64,000 nt of DNA from Microcystis aeruginosa W13-11 (lineage in GTDB: Bacteria > Cyanobacteriota > Cyanobacteriia > Cyanobacteriales > Microcystaceae). The stretch is taken from positions 39,894-103,893 of the forward strand of contig JAADBR010000010.1 of the NCBI GenBank assembly GCA_009995705.1, in the 5' to 3' direction. Within the stretch, counting starts at the first letter, position 1, and every line of letters begins with the position of its first letter. The notes below the pieces were generated by a model that did not search any database, had not been told where the DNA came from, and saw only the letters and a program-made list of their open reading frames with translations. Positions 1-9,757 of this stretch are shown one piece after another. Both the position numbers and the translations under genes were made by a program.

Positions 1-2
1 CC

Positions 3-1049
3 TCATAGCTGACTAGCACAGTAAACCGCCCCCATTAGTCCCACTTGAGCATTAAGAACGATATGGACGGGAATGTTGCTTAATAGCTCCGTCATCCGAC
101 CTTTAGCGCGAAAAGCCTTCATAAAGCTACCCTCGGTCATTAGGGGAAGATTTTTGGCCGCAATCCCGCCCGCGATGTATAATCCTCCGTAGGGAAGCAA
201 CTTCAGGGCTAAATTGCCCGCTTCCGCACCGTAGGCCTCGACAAAGATTTTCATGGTTTGATAACAGAGATGATCCGAGTTATCTTGGGCAAAACTGGCA
301 ATTTTAGCCGCTAAATCGACGTTTTTTTGCGGTTTATCCATTTCTGCTAACCAAGTGCGGTAAATTTCCGCCATGGCCGGCGAGGACTGACTATAGTTAC
401 TATCGTGGAGAAATCGATAGATAGAAGTGATTCCAGGGCCAGAAACCACTCGCTCCACCGAAAGGCGCTCGATATTATAGAGTTCCAAGAGATAATTTAA
501 TAGTTGATATTCTAAACTCGATCGAGGGGCAAAATCGGCGTGGGAACCCTCACTAGCAAACACCCGATATTTACCCTTCGACACAGGAATCAAAAAACCC
601 TCTCCTAACCCCGTTCCCGCACCAATAACCGCAATCGGGGACTCTGGTACTGCGGGGGCCGCCTGTAGATTGTGCAGCTCCTCTGGGGCTAATCCTAACA
701 CCCCATAACCGATCGCCGCAAAATCATTAATTAATTTTACTCGCTCAATTTGCAGCTCGTCGCTTAGGCGATCGCCAGTTAGGGACCAGCTTAAATTAGT
801 CAATTCGGAACTATTGTTAACCACTGGACCTGCAATACCGAAACAAGCTTTTGCCACCGAGGGAATAGTGGTTTGTCGGGCCAAAAACTGCTGGACGATC
901 GGCACCAGATCGGGGTATTGTTCACTAGGATAAATTTCTTGATCGAGAGTAGTGAGCAGGGGTTGGGGACTATCCGGTGAGTTTTGGCAATCCACTAAAC
1001 GCAGGATTGTTTTAGTTCCCCCGATATCTCCCCCTAAAAGAATCGTCAT
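3..1049 (-). CDS. glk: Glucokinase
   Basis: Phosphorylates cytosolic glucose to glucose-6-phosphate with ATP. The 348-residue product is the usual length for bacterial and cyanobacterial glucokinases of this family. The N-terminal phosphate-binding motif DIGGTKT is at residues 8-14, the catalytic-type aspartate lies in INDF (D109), and the second nucleotide-binding loop GAGTGLGE is at 143-150. The gene is complete: its TGA lies at the extreme left of the window. It diverges from the ccmP-like gene to its right. The family call is firm; expression and sugar range cannot be read from sequence. Confidence 0.93.
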   Translation of the reverse strand: MTILLGGDIGGTKTILRLVDCQNSPDSPQPLLTTLDQEIYPSEQYPDLVPIVQQFLARQTTIPSVAKACFGIAGPVVNNSSELTNLSWSLTGDRLSDELQIERVKLINDFAAIGYGVLGLAPEELHNLQAAPAVPESPIAVIGAGTGLGEGFLIPVSKGKYRVFASEGSHADFAPRSSLEYQLLNYLLELYNIERLSVERVVSGPGITSIYRFLHDSNYSQSSPAMAEIYRTWLAEMDKPQKNVDLAAKIASFAQDNSDHLCYQTMKIFVEAYGAEAGNLALKLLPYGGLYIAGGIAAKNLPLMTEGSFMKAFRAKGRMTELLSNIPVHIVLNAQVGLMGAVYCASQL

Positions 1050-1239
1050 GCTGTTTGTCCCTCAGTTTGTCCCCATAATTATAGTTTTTTTACCGCTTCT
1101 CCCCAGTAAATCCAAGGAACCCCAATTCTATACTATAGTTAAACATGGTAATGCCTAAGCCCTAATCAAGGATTGATTAATCATCGCTCCGGGGTTGGAA
1201 TGGGGATTTGCCAGAGGACAGAAAGAGGGAGAAATTAGC

Positions 1240-1881
1240 TTGGGTGTAGAACTTCGCAGTTACGTTTATCTTGACAATCTACAGCTTCAACACGCTGCTT
1301 ACATCGGTACAGTCGCCCAAGGATTTTTACCCCTACCCGGGGATTCTTCCCTCTGGATTGAAATTTCCCCCGGCATCGAGATTAATCGCATCACCGATAT
1401 TGCCCTCAAATCCGCCGTGGTTCGTCCGGGGGTTCTATTCGTAGAACGACTCTATGGACTCTTAGAACTCCATTCTAGCAGTCAGGGAGAGGTCAGGGCG
1501 GCTGGTCAGGCAATTTTGCAGTATTTAGGCGTTAGTCAGCGCGATTGTCTGAAACCGCAAATTGTCTCTAGCCAAATTATTCGCAACATTGACGCTTACC
1601 AAGCCCAATTAATTAACCGTAGTTCTCGGGGTATGATGTTAATGGCAGGACAGACTTTATACGTTTTAGAAGTGCAACCAGCCGCCTACGCTTCCCTAGC
1701 CGCTAATCAGGCCGAAAAAGCCGCTTTAATTAATATCCTACACGTCACTTCCGTGGGCAGTTTTGGCCGCTTATATTTAGGGGGAGAAGAACGGGATATT
1801 ATCGCCGGTTCCGGAGCGGCAGTTTCAGCTTTAGAAAATATTCAAGGTCGAGTTTTTCCCGGTAGCGACAAAAAAGAATAA
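1240..1881 (+). CDS. ccmP: Carboxysome shell protein CcmP (tandem BMC domains)
   Basis: Builds a double-layered, gated shell tile of the beta-carboxysome, thought to pass larger metabolites such as RuBP and 3-PGA. The product carries two bacterial-microcompartment domains in tandem and is very close to the CcmP family in its [11 protein letters not shown] opening, the SPGIEIN stretch and the C-terminal [15 protein letters not shown] place the start at a TTG (1240) rather than the ATG at 1195, because TTG gives 213 residues and the LGVELRS opening seen in CcmP, and a purine-rich GAGGGAG lies about 8 bases upstream. It is a satellite locus: no ccmKLMNO neighbours are present. Confidence 0.88.
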   Translation: MGVELRSYVYLDNLQLQHAAYIGTVAQGFLPLPGDSSLWIEISPGIEINRITDIALKSAVVRPGVLFVERLYGLLELHSSSQGEVRAAGQAILQYLGVSQRDCLKPQIVSSQIIRNIDAYQAQLINRSSRGMMLMAGQTLYVLEVQPAAYASLAANQAEKAALINILHVTSVGSFGRLYLGGEERDIIAGSGAAVSALENIQGRVFPGSDKKE

Positions 1882-1903
1882 GACAAGACAACAGCATTTC
1901 GCC

Positions 1904-2158
1904 CTATTGGGGAGATTCAAAAATTAGTTCGCCATTATTCATTTTTTCAACGACTAAATGGCGATAGAGTGTCACTTGCCGGAGGATTTGGTCGGGATTA
2001 TTTTTCTTATTAGAAAACATGATTGTTTTAATCGATTCAAATTCTATTCTTGTGATTACACCATCTTTGATCGCTCGTTCAATTGTAACTCGTAAATATT
2101 CTAATTCTTGGCTTTCCTCCGGGGTAATTTCTAGACTGTGAGGGCGTTCTATTTTCAT
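1904..2158 (-). CDS. Small hypothetical protein
   Basis: Encodes 84 residues with no signal peptide or membrane segment. The composition is charged and helix-forming, with TPEESQELEYLRVTIERAIKD near the middle resembling a small helical regulator or anti-factor. I do not recognise a family. It lies convergent with ccmP, 22 bases past its stop. The ATG is preceded by a repeat-rich spacer rather than an obvious ribosome-binding site. Likely real because the frame fills the gap between ccmP and the repeat element. Confidence 0.55.
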   Translation of the reverse strand: MKIERPHSLEITPEESQELEYLRVTIERAIKDGVITRIEFESIKTIMFSNKKNNPDQILRQVTLYRHLVVEKMNNGELIFESPQ

Positions 2159-2235
2159 GATCGATCGATTGTTATACTAAATCCAGTTATTAAAAACTGA
2201 TTATTTATTCACCCTTGTGCCTCTTGCCTGTTGCC

Positions 2236-2380
2236 GGCTCTCTTAGGTTTGGTGGGCAAAATATATTCTAAGATACAGTCCTGCTGGCGAGCGAGTGAAA
2301 GGAACCACAAAGACACAAAGGACACAAAGATTGAGCGATCCTATGTAAGTTAAACTTATCACACAGAACCTAGAAGAGCC
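2236..2380. mobile_element. MITE-like repeat, family GGCTCT...AGAGCC, copy A
   Basis: A 145-bp element that begins GGCTCTCTTAGGTTTGGTG and ends with the reverse complement of GGCTCTTCTAGGTTCTGTG, which gives 19-bp terminal inverted repeats matching at 15 positions. TGTTGCC sits directly on both sides (2229-2235 and 2381-2387) and looks like a 7-bp target duplication. The interior carries a CACAAAG/ACACAAAG-rich block. Two more copies occur, at 52422-52567 (inverted) and 61501-61641. It has no coding capacity. Confidence 0.8.
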
Positions 2381-2474
2381 TGTTGCCTTTTGCCTGTCCT
2401 GATATGTAGCCTATACTCAACGGATTTAGTATTATTACCTGCTAACTGATAACTAGATAATCACGGCTATTTTT

Positions 2475-3854
2475 TCACACTTTCACAATCGGCGGAGAGA
2501 GAGTTTCCGTCTGGTTAGAAACGGCCAGATTGTTATTATTTTGGCTGTTATTTTGCGGCAATTGTCCCGAGGCTAAATTCTGCCCCTCTCCCGTAATCAA
2601 ACGAGCGCCACGACCGCGGGTAAAATAATTCCAACCCCATTGCACCATCACCACTAATTTATTATCAAATTCGATCAGATAGTAAATATGGGCCCAAACC
2701 CAGACTAACCAAGCGATGAACCCAGAAAACTTGACAAATCCCAAATCAACCACGGCCGCATTTTGACCGATCACTGCCAGACTACCTCGATCGATATAAT
2801 GAAAAGGTTGAATAGTTTGCCCTTTTAGGCGAGAAATTAATAAATTCGCCAGATATTCGCCCTCCTGCATGGCCACGGGGGCAACTCCGGGTAAGGGTTT
2901 ATCTCCCTGATGGGCAAAATTAGCCAGATCCCCGATCACAAAAATATTGCCATAACCGGCGATACTTAAATCGGGTTCGACGATTACCCGACCGACGCGA
3001 TCGAGATTTACCCCGGTTCTTTCGGCTAAAATTCGCCCCATTCTCGATGCTTTTACCCCTGCTGCCCATAAAATTGTCTCGGCAGCGATTTCTGTGGTTT
3101 TTTCTCCCTGACGGACGCTGACACAACCTTCCACAATATTGGTAACGATGCTGTTAGTTTGCACTGTCACCCCTAATTTTGTGAGAGAAGCGGCAGCTTT
3201 AGCGGATAAATCGGGTGCATAGGGAGGTAATACCCGATCCATCCCTTCTAAGAGCAAAATTTTCGCTTCTGTGGGGTTAATCTGGTGGAAATCAGACCTA
3301 AGCGCACCGTGGGCAATTTCTGCGATCGCTCCTGCTAATTCTACCCCCGTCGGTCCGCCACCGACAATAACAAAAGTTAATAAAGCTTGCCGCTTTTCGG
3401 CATCGATTTCTTTCTCGGCCTTCTCGAAAGCGAGATAGATGCGACGACGCATTTCCACTGCGTCTTCAATGGTTTTTAACCCGGGGGCGTAGGGTTGCCA
3501 TTGATCATTGCCAAAATAGTGATGACTGACTCCCGTAGCAATAACTAATTGATCGTAGGCGATCGGTGGGTGATCTTCCAAAATCACTTCTCCCTTGACC
3601 GTATCTATATCTATGGCATGATCGAGGAGAATATCCGTATTGTCATGACCCCGTAGGATTAAGCGCAAAGGTGAGGAGATATCGGCCGGAGATAGCGCCC
3701 CAGTAGCGACTTGATAGAGGAGGGGCTGAAAAAGATGGAAATTTCGCTTATCGATGAGGGTAACATGAACGGGGGCGTTTTTTAGGGCTTTGGCCGTGTA
3801 TAAACCCGCAAATCCGCCGCCGATGATAACAACTCTTGGCTGTTTTTCAGTCAT
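2475..3854 (-). CDS. ndh: Type II NADH dehydrogenase (NDH-2)
   Basis: Single-subunit, non-proton-pumping NAD(P)H:quinone oxidoreductase at the membrane surface; it oxidises NAD(P)H and reduces plastoquinone. The 459-residue product has an N-terminal FAD dinucleotide-binding motif (GGGFAGLYTAKAL, residues 12-24) and a second NADH-binding motif near residue 165 (VGGGPTGVELAG). A C-terminal hydrophobic stretch (FIAWLVWVWAHIYYLIEF) is typical of the membrane-association helices. The last 40 residues are Asn/Gln-rich and probably disordered. Cyanobacteria carry several paralogues (ndbA/B/C) and I cannot decide which this is. Confidence 0.9.
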   Translation of the reverse strand: MTEKQPRVVIIGGGFAGLYTAKALKNAPVHVTLIDKRNFHLFQPLLYQVATGALSPADISSPLRLILRGHDNTDILLDHAIDIDTVKGEVILEDHPPIAYDQLVIATGVSHHYFGNDQWQPYAPGLKTIEDAVEMRRRIYLAFEKAEKEIDAEKRQALLTFVIVGGGPTGVELAGAIAEIAHGALRSDFHQINPTEAKILLLEGMDRVLPPYAPDLSAKAAASLTKLGVTVQTNSIVTNIVEGCVSVRQGEKTTEIAAETILWAAGVKASRMGRILAERTGVNLDRVGRVIVEPDLSIAGYGNIFVIGDLANFAHQGDKPLPGVAPVAMQEGEYLANLLISRLKGQTIQPFHYIDRGSLAVIGQNAAVVDLGFVKFSGFIAWLVWVWAHIYYLIEFDNKLVVMVQWGWNYFTRGRGARLITGEGQNLASGQLPQNNSQNNNNLAVSNQTETLSPPIVKV

Positions 3855-3869
3855 TGCTTAACAATAATT

Positions 3870-4325
3870 CATAAATTTTTCCCTAGTGTAGTCCGGATTG
3901 TCACAATTTAGCAGTGACAAGCGTTACCGAAAACAGCAGTCTTTACCCTAAAAAAAATATAGATACTGGCTTTTTTGACCAACCAAGAGGGCAAAACTAA
4001 GGAAGTACAGGGAATCTCCCCAGAATTTGGTCTATATATGCTCGAAAAACTTGAAAAGACCGCTACGCCGTTTTACCTAAGTTTATGACCTGGGTTAACC
4101 AGGTGGGAACTTATATTACGCGTTTCTGTTTCCGAGTACAGGCTCGGTTTACTACCACACGAATTGGTTATTCGCTCCCTTATCACAATCAAGCATAGAT
4201 CAAAAAACTTGAAAGGCAGTCACCAACGTAGAAGCCCGATCCATTCTCATCATAGCATTTTTTTTTCTCAGAGGCAAGAGGGGAGATTCAGTAATCATAT
4301 TAAATCCGTTTGATTACCCATAGTT
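3870..4325. other. Intergenic region without recognisable gene
   Basis: About 450 bases between the NDH-2 start and the IS630 remnant. I see short open stretches on the plus strand (for example 3968-4087), but no start, family signature or stable hairpin. The sequence is probably the NDH-2 promoter region plus degraded insertion-sequence flank. Confidence 0.4.
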
Positions 4326-5236
4326 AAATTAAGTCAACAGGCCACCAATGATATTGAGTATAACCTCGAATCCACTCTGGTCTTTTGATCAAGGCTCGAC
4401 ATCGCTGACACAAAACTTCCTCTGCTTCATCTAATCTGTGAAAACACTCGATTAGCCGGGGGTTCATCAGCAATCAGGCCACAATCGCTTGGCGGGTTGA
4501 AGTTCAGGGGATTTGGGCGACATCCTGAGGAAATGAATTCCCTCAGGGACTTGTAACTGTTCACTGGTATGAAAAGAAGCTGGGTCGAAAGCTAAAACCA
4601 GGCGACGTTACGCTCCCGGGCGAAAATGTTCAGCAAAATCAGCCAAAATCTCCCCGAAAACTTCTAGATTAAGTTTGGGAACAATCCACTAATAGGTTTC
4701 CCCACTTTGGGGATGAACAAATCCCACTAACCACAACCACTCAAATTTCCAGTTCACGTCAGCTATGGGGTTTTCTCCCTTCTGCACCCAAATAACCCGG
4801 TTAATCGGTTTTAATCGGATACGATGTTCATCTTCTGCCCATGCTTCTACCCTGGCTTCGGGATGCTCTCGTTTCACTTCTTTAATGGTCTGCGAAATTT
4901 TTTTTCCACTGTTCTTGTTCTTCGGGGTCACTCTCGATGTGAGCGGGTCGGGGTCTTCTTCTGACGTAATCGAGACCGCGCAAATAATCCCAGCCCCTTT
5001 GAGGAGCGACTCTTTTTCCTAATAATTCGCTCATCCATCGGGCCACCTTGGAACCTGTCCATAATCCTCCATCCGATGGCGGTTCTTGTAGAGCTTGCCA
5101 CAGTAAGGCCTGTTGTTGGTCATTGAGCAAAGGGGTTCTCCCAGCATTATTTTGACGTTTATCCCCTAAACTTGCTGGATCCAGGCGATCATACCCCCAT
5201 ACCAATTCATATAGCCAATTTAGACTATATCCCGTG
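4326..5236 (-). pseudogene. IS630-family transposase, decayed
   Basis: Read on the minus strand in pieces, the region matches the IS630-type transposase layout. A helix-turn-helix and winged-helix part comes first (VAEITGYSLNWLYELVWGY, then DGGLWTGSKVARWMSELLG). It is followed by the DDE core, beginning WAEDEHRIRLKPI and continuing with EWLWLVGFVHPQSGETY. Degenerate C-terminal sequence follows (FDPASFHTSEQLQVPEG, SPKSPELQPAKRLWP), where the SPELQPAERLWP signature of the third catalytic residue survives. A frameshift near 4920 and several stops (for example just after GETY at 4689, and others down to 4330) make it non-functional. Its 5' end runs directly into the 3' end of mysD. Confidence 0.85.
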
Positions 5237-6299
5237 ATTTCTGCCACTTCTGGCGATCGCCGAAAGATGCAGCCTCTCCCGCCACTGCCATCTGCACCAT
5301 ATTTTGAAACAGGTCTGTCAATGAAATTCCAGCAGCCTGAGCCATCATTGAAATGACGCTTTTCTGAGCAAACGAACAATACAAACCTGCTTCTAAAAAC
5401 CACGGCTGTCCGTGTGGATCGATCCGAAAATCAAACAAACTGTAATGCCGACAGCCCAAAGCAACGTGACATTGTTTTGCGATCGCCCAAACTCGCTGAG
5501 TCACTGGATCGCTAGGATCAACAATCCACGCCTTGGTTTTCTCTTTAGCAGCACAATCCAAACTACCATCTTGACTTTGCTTGAGTTTATCTGCATAAGT
5601 CCGAATCGGATGAGTTTCGGGATTCACGGCGTACTCTTCTAGGGGCAAGCAAACTAACTCACCCGCTTGCACAATCACCCCACAGCGAACTTCTCGACCC
5701 AGTTCGATAAACTCCTCAACCAAGACTTCATCTGCATACTCAAAGGCAGTTGCTAAAGCAGCATCTCCATCGGTGTCTGTTGTAACTAAACTCAAACCCA
5801 ATGAATTATCGGAATGGTTCGGCTTAATAATCGACGGACGGGATACAGATAAGCAATCGCCTCGATGCAGAACCTTGCCAGCGGGCACGGTCACCCCGGC
5901 TGCGGAGACAACCGCTTTCGCCTTTGCCTTATCTGCGGCTAACGCCATTAGCTCAGCCGAATTTCCCACATACGGAATTTTGAGCAGATCGAATAGCGCA
6001 CGGTACCGAGTCATTCCGGGCAGGCAGAACATTTGGGGTACCATCACATCGATCGGTCGTTGCATTAAAACCGCGACTGCTTCAGGGACTGAAACTGAGG
6101 GAGTCTCGGCGATCTCGGCATTGTCTAAAGACTTGGGAAACCGCCACCTCAAATCTGGCGACACGTAGGCAATGTGGAACTCATAGAGGTCTGGATTCGC
6201 CGTATTTTGTAGACAATCTTGGGCATAGAGTCGCGACAACTCACAGTAAAAGTCGCTCACAGCAGAGCCAACTAGATGCAAAATCTGCAGTTTTTCCAT
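5220..6299 (-). CDS. mysD: MysD: D-Ala-D-Ala-ligase-like ATP-grasp enzyme, mycosporine-like amino acid synthesis
   Basis: Last enzyme of the sunscreen pathway. It condenses mycosporine-glycine with a second amino acid (serine or threonine in known cases), giving imino-MAAs such as shinorine or porphyra-334. The 359-residue product has an ATP-grasp layout: YVGNSAELMALAADKAKAK before the lid, then VLVEEFIELGREVRCGV, and metal and phosphate residues in DFRIDPHGQPWFLEAGLYC. It follows mysC by three bases in one operon. The final residues (roughly GDRQKWQKSRDIV) use bases that, in another frame, belong to the IS630 transposase, so the native C-terminus may have been replaced. The core domain is intact. 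Confidence 0.92.
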   Translation of the reverse strand: MEKLQILHLVGSAVSDFYCELSRLYAQDCLQNTANPDLYEFHIAYVSPDLRWRFPKSLDNAEIAETPSVSVPEAVAVLMQRPIDVMVPQMFCLPGMTRYRALFDLLKIPYVGNSAELMALAADKAKAKAVVSAAGVTVPAGKVLHRGDCLSVSRPSIIKPNHSDNSLGLSLVTTDTDGDAALATAFEYADEVLVEEFIELGREVRCGVIVQAGELVCLPLEEYAVNPETHPIRTYADKLKQSQDGSLDCAAKEKTKAWIVDPSDPVTQRVWAIAKQCHVALGCRHYSLFDFRIDPHGQPWFLEAGLYCSFAQKSVISMMAQAAGISLTDLFQNMVQMAVAGEAASFGDRQKWQKSRDIV

Positions 6300-6302
6300 G
6301 CT

Positions 6303-7691
6303 CTAGTCTCCTGCCAGTTCAACAAGCTTGCCAATGTTGAAGTCAATCCGAATCCATTCACTGCCGCGCCAAAAACTTCCCAGCAGTAATAGCGGAATCT
6401 GCCAATGATGCACCATTAAAAAAGGGAGGGGATCGTCCCACTCAAAGATGGCATCTTTGCCGTTGACGAGAATCTGTAATCGTTGCCTGAGCATCTTTGG
6501 AGAAAGTAGCTGGGTTAGCAATCTCCAAACTTCGTGATAAGTCCAATAGGTTGGGCGGCTAGAGGCAAGTGGCTGAGCCATCTGGGGGAGTGGATGTAGA
6601 TTTAGATAAGCCTGTGCCACATCAGGATGGTTGTAGAACATCGTGATGGCAGAGTGTGTGCGCGGATTACATTCGATCGCATAAACCTGTCCATCATCTG
6701 CTGCCTGAATGAAGTCGAAAGACACTTGTCCCGTAAGGTTCAGCCCCTTGACAAAGGCGAGAATCCACCGTTCAATCTCAGAATGATCAACGTGTTCGTA
6801 GTTGACCTGAAACGCTGAAGACTTGCAGCAGCAGTGAAGCTGCACGTGTCCTTGACGAACAGTACTATGGGTACAATATTCTTGCCCTGGAATATACTCC
6901 TGCATGATCCAGGGATTTGCTTCAGAAATGGGCAGCGATCGCACAAAAGTCGCCGTTTCCTCAGCATCTCGTAGGGGCAACTGCGTCAGATCCAATCGCC
7001 GCACTGAATCGTAAGGAATGCTTTTGAGGATATAGGGACGCTTTGCCTTACTAAAATCAAAGTCAATCACCTGCTGAGGATGGGTGATGCGATGGGATTT
7101 TGGCACGCTTAATCCTAGGGTTCCTGCGGCGATCGCAAAGGCGTACTTATCATCCAGTTGCTTGAGCCTCTCCACATCCACATGCATGACGGTGCAATGG
7201 GGCGCAAGCATTTCTGCAATCAGCGCATCATAATAACTGGCAACGGGGCTACAAACGGGAACGTAAACAGTAACGTTTTCTTTTTGCACAATCTCCAGTA
7301 ATGCCTGAGCATACTGGGACGATTGTGGTTTGGGTATGGTGTAGAACCGATCAACGCACCAAGAAAAGCGGTGTCCAGTTAACCAGTACTTGTGCATCTC
7401 CACTAGGATGACTCGGTGCCCTGCTTTGTGAAATGATCGCGCAAGCTGCAAGGCTTTAGTCATCTTGCCGCCGCTAATGAGAACCGTTTGCGGATTTACT
7501 GTGGTTGATCGCGCCTGGCGAAGAACTAGCGATCTCAGCAAAGCAATCGACACGAGGGTAAGGTTGAACGGCAATGCCAGCAGCAGCAAAGTAAGAGTGG
7601 CAAGGGTTTTTAAGCGCGATCTCACCCCGCTGCTGACCGCACTGACCTCTGGCTCAGAGAGAAGCTTAACCTTGGGAGCGGTTTTTATCAT
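6303..7691 (-). CDS. mysC: MysC: ATP-grasp ligase forming mycosporine-glycine
   Basis: Ligates glycine to 4-deoxygadusol at the expense of ATP, the third step of mycosporine-like amino acid synthesis. The 462 residues start with a hydrophobic segment (about residues 32-52) characteristic of MysC and possibly membrane-associating. The ATP-grasp fold follows: nucleotide-binding KRPYILKSIPYDSVRRLDL, grasp strand PWIMQEYIPGQEYCTHS, and metal-binding AIECNPRTHSAITMF. It is 25 bases downstream of mysB and 3 bases upstream of mysD. Order and spacing match the mysABCD operon known from Microcystis and other cyanobacteria. Confidence 0.95.
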   Translation of the reverse strand: MIKTAPKVKLLSEPEVSAVSSGVRSRLKTLATLTLLLLALPFNLTLVSIALLRSLVLRQARSTTVNPQTVLISGGKMTKALQLARSFHKAGHRVILVEMHKYWLTGHRFSWCVDRFYTIPKPQSSQYAQALLEIVQKENVTVYVPVCSPVASYYDALIAEMLAPHCTVMHVDVERLKQLDDKYAFAIAAGTLGLSVPKSHRITHPQQVIDFDFSKAKRPYILKSIPYDSVRRLDLTQLPLRDAEETATFVRSLPISEANPWIMQEYIPGQEYCTHSTVRQGHVQLHCCCKSSAFQVNYEHVDHSEIERWILAFVKGLNLTGQVSFDFIQAADDGQVYAIECNPRTHSAITMFYNHPDVAQAYLNLHPLPQMAQPLASSRPTYWTYHEVWRLLTQLLSPKMLRQRLQILVNGKDAIFEWDDPLPFLMVHHWQIPLLLLGSFWRGSEWIRIDFNIGKLVELAGD

Positions 7692-7716
7692 AGGTTTGAG
7701 TGGGCGGATTAATGGA

Positions 7717-8520
7717 CTACATACGCCGAATCAAGGTCAAGCCGTCTCGCAGAGGTAGCAGGACTTGCTCAACTCGTGGATCGTGGCTCAGGGTTTGGTT
7801 GAACTGTGCGATCGCCTTGCCATTGGGCGTAGGCGTTTCCGAGAGATAGGGCTGCCCCTGCATCAAAGTATTGTCCGCACAGATTAACCCGTTTGGAGCT
7901 AGCAGCGAGGTGGTCAGGAGCAGATTTAGGTAGTCGATGTAACCTGCTTTATCGGCATCAATAAAGACTAGATCGAACACCTCTCCTGCCTCTGCAAGCT
8001 GCTTAAGGGTTTCAAGAGCAGGCGCCACTTTGACTACGATTTTGTGTCCGGCCGTCGACTCGTTAAAACACTGCCGCGCAAATTCAGCCACATAAGCATC
8101 AACCTCACAAGCCACGACCTGCCCATCGCTGGGCAATGCCTCTGCCATCGCTAGAGCGGAATAGCCCGTAAACATGCCAATCTCTAGCACCCGTTGCGCT
8201 TGCGTCAAATGCACCAGAAATTTGAGCATTTGACCTTCCACATGCCCGGAGAGCATTTCCTGCTCTAGCTGGCGCACCGTTTCACCATCCGTAAATCGCT
8301 TGCTCCAGTCCTCCGCTTGAGTCCGTTGCACCAATGCAGCCAAGGCAGGCGATTCGGGTGTCGTACAAACATCCAAATACGGGTCGAGTCCGCAGGCTAG
8401 GGCATAGACTTGCTGCAATTCAGCTTTGAAAACCGGATCAAGCCCATCGATCGACTCGGCGCGACCGACCAAGGCTGCTAACTTCGCTGAGATAATTCCA
8501 ACGGGTGTAACGGGTCTCAT
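7717..8520 (-). CDS. mysB: MysB: SAM-dependent O-methyltransferase (4-deoxygadusol synthesis)
   Basis: Methylates the MysA product to 4-deoxygadusol, the chromophore core of mycosporines. The 267 residues match class I catechol-OMT-like methyltransferases. The SAM-binding glycine motif [12 protein letters not shown] is at 111-122, an acidic ribose-binding region (VVACEVDA) follows, and the metal-binding [13 protein letters not shown] is at 182-194. The start codon overlaps the mysA stop by four bases (ATGA), implying translational coupling. Extra N-terminal residues before the fold are typical of MysB. Confidence 0.95.
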   Translation of the reverse strand: MRPVTPVGIISAKLAALVGRAESIDGLDPVFKAELQQVYALACGLDPYLDVCTTPESPALAALVQRTQAEDWSKRFTDGETVRQLEQEMLSGHVEGQMLKFLVHLTQAQRVLEIGMFTGYSALAMAEALPSDGQVVACEVDAYVAEFARQCFNESTAGHKIVVKVAPALETLKQLAEAGEVFDLVFIDADKAGYIDYLNLLLTTSLLAPNGLICADNTLMQGQPYLSETPTPNGKAIAQFNQTLSHDPRVEQVLLPLRDGLTLIRRM

Positions 8521-9749
8521 ACGCCTGCTCCCTCTAAGGCTGGATCGAGGCGCACGTACATATCCTCACCATTGCCCTGACGAGGATAGTTTTGAGCGAT
8601 CGCTCGGTGAACCGCTAAGGCATTGTCCAACTCAGATCGCGTTAGGTCGTTCATAAACACGCATTGCCCAATCGGGCGGGGAGCCGCTGCTCGCTGCCAA
8701 CCATCGCGAGTCCGCGTAATTGCTTCGGTCGCTTTCCACAGGAGTTCTGGGGTGAGATAGGGGCTATCGATCGCCAGCCCCAATCGGCTCATTAAGCCTA
8801 AAATGCGATTGCGGTCTTCAATCGAAATATAGCCGCGCAACTGGGCGATCGTCGCCGTAAATGCCATATCAATGTTGACGCTATGACCGTGCAACATCGG
8901 TGGTTCCGGCGTTAATTCTAGGGTCGGACTCCAGGTATGACCATAAGCAATCACTCGATCTAAATCTAGCTCATGCAGGTTGGGCACCTCTAGCTCTAAC
9001 ATGACTTGAATTGCCTTGTAAGTCAAACGGTGCCCCACAGCTTGCAACTCAGGGGTGCCATTCAGATAGCCAAAACGGCTGTGCAGCAATGCCGCACCCT
9101 GTTCTTCTAGCAGCTCAAAGATTTCTTTATTGCCCACAACTGCAATCTTGATTAACTCTGCCATTCCGTTGCGAATTTGATCGATTGGCAAAGTTCCCAA
9201 AAATGAGAAATCAAGAATTACCTTTTGAGAGGCATGATACGCCCCAAGACGATTCTTTAGTTTACCATGATTGACAGCAACCTTAATCGCCACGCTAGCA
9301 TCAATCAAGCCAATCAAGCTTGTGGGCACGCGAATGTAGTTGGTTTTGCGACGATAGGCAGAACAAGCGAACCCAGCAACATCGGTCGTGAGTCCGCCAC
9401 CCACAACCAAAACAGGCTCCTTACGCACCAGTCCAAAGTCGGCAAACGCATCGACAATCTTCTCGAAAGTTCTCAGAGTTTTTTCAGGCTCTTTGATACT
9501 GACTTGAAAAACAGTCAAATCGATTTGATAGTGAGCGAAGTACCGAGCGATCTGCTGGCGATACAAGCCATAAACAGTTTGATCAATCACCATCAAGCAG
9601 CGTCTGAATGGTGCATAACTTTCGGCAATTTCGGGATTCCCAATTTTGAAAGCACCGTTTACATAGAGCAAACTGAAATCAATCTTTTCGTAGCCTTCAA
9701 TATGAAAGGCACAATCTGTGGACGTAAAAGTAGCCTTGATACCTGCCAT
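8517..9749 (-). CDS. mysA: MysA: demethyl-4-deoxygadusol synthase (DHQ synthase homologue)
   Basis: First enzyme of the mycosporine-like amino acid pathway; it cyclises sedoheptulose-7-phosphate in an NAD- and metal-dependent reaction. The 410 residues carry the sugar-phosphate cyclase features: an NAD loop [16 protein letters not shown] (113-128), substrate stretch [19 protein letters not shown], and metal-site residues in [20 protein letters not shown] followed by GHTWSP and LHGHSVN. It heads the operon. A perfect hairpin lies 8 bases upstream of the ATG and there is no strong ribosome-binding site, so initiation may be controlled by that structure. Confidence 0.95.
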   Translation of the reverse strand: MAGIKATFTSTDCAFHIEGYEKIDFSLLYVNGAFKIGNPEIAESYAPFRRCLMVIDQTVYGLYRQQIARYFAHYQIDLTVFQVSIKEPEKTLRTFEKIVDAFADFGLVRKEPVLVVGGGLTTDVAGFACSAYRRKTNYIRVPTSLIGLIDASVAIKVAVNHGKLKNRLGAYHASQKVILDFSFLGTLPIDQIRNGMAELIKIAVVGNKEIFELLEEQGAALLHSRFGYLNGTPELQAVGHRLTYKAIQVMLELEVPNLHELDLDRVIAYGHTWSPTLELTPEPPMLHGHSVNIDMAFTATIAQLRGYISIEDRNRILGLMSRLGLAIDSPYLTPELLWKATEAITRTRDGWQRAAAPRPIGQCVFMNDLTRSELDNALAVHRAIAQNYPRQGNGEDMYVRLDPALEGAGV

Positions 9750-9757
9750 AAGGGTTC

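Noticed and set aside
952..1158. Plus-strand frame overlapping the start of glucokinase
   Set aside because: It lies mostly opposite the glk coding sequence, has no ribosome-binding site and shows no protein-like pattern.
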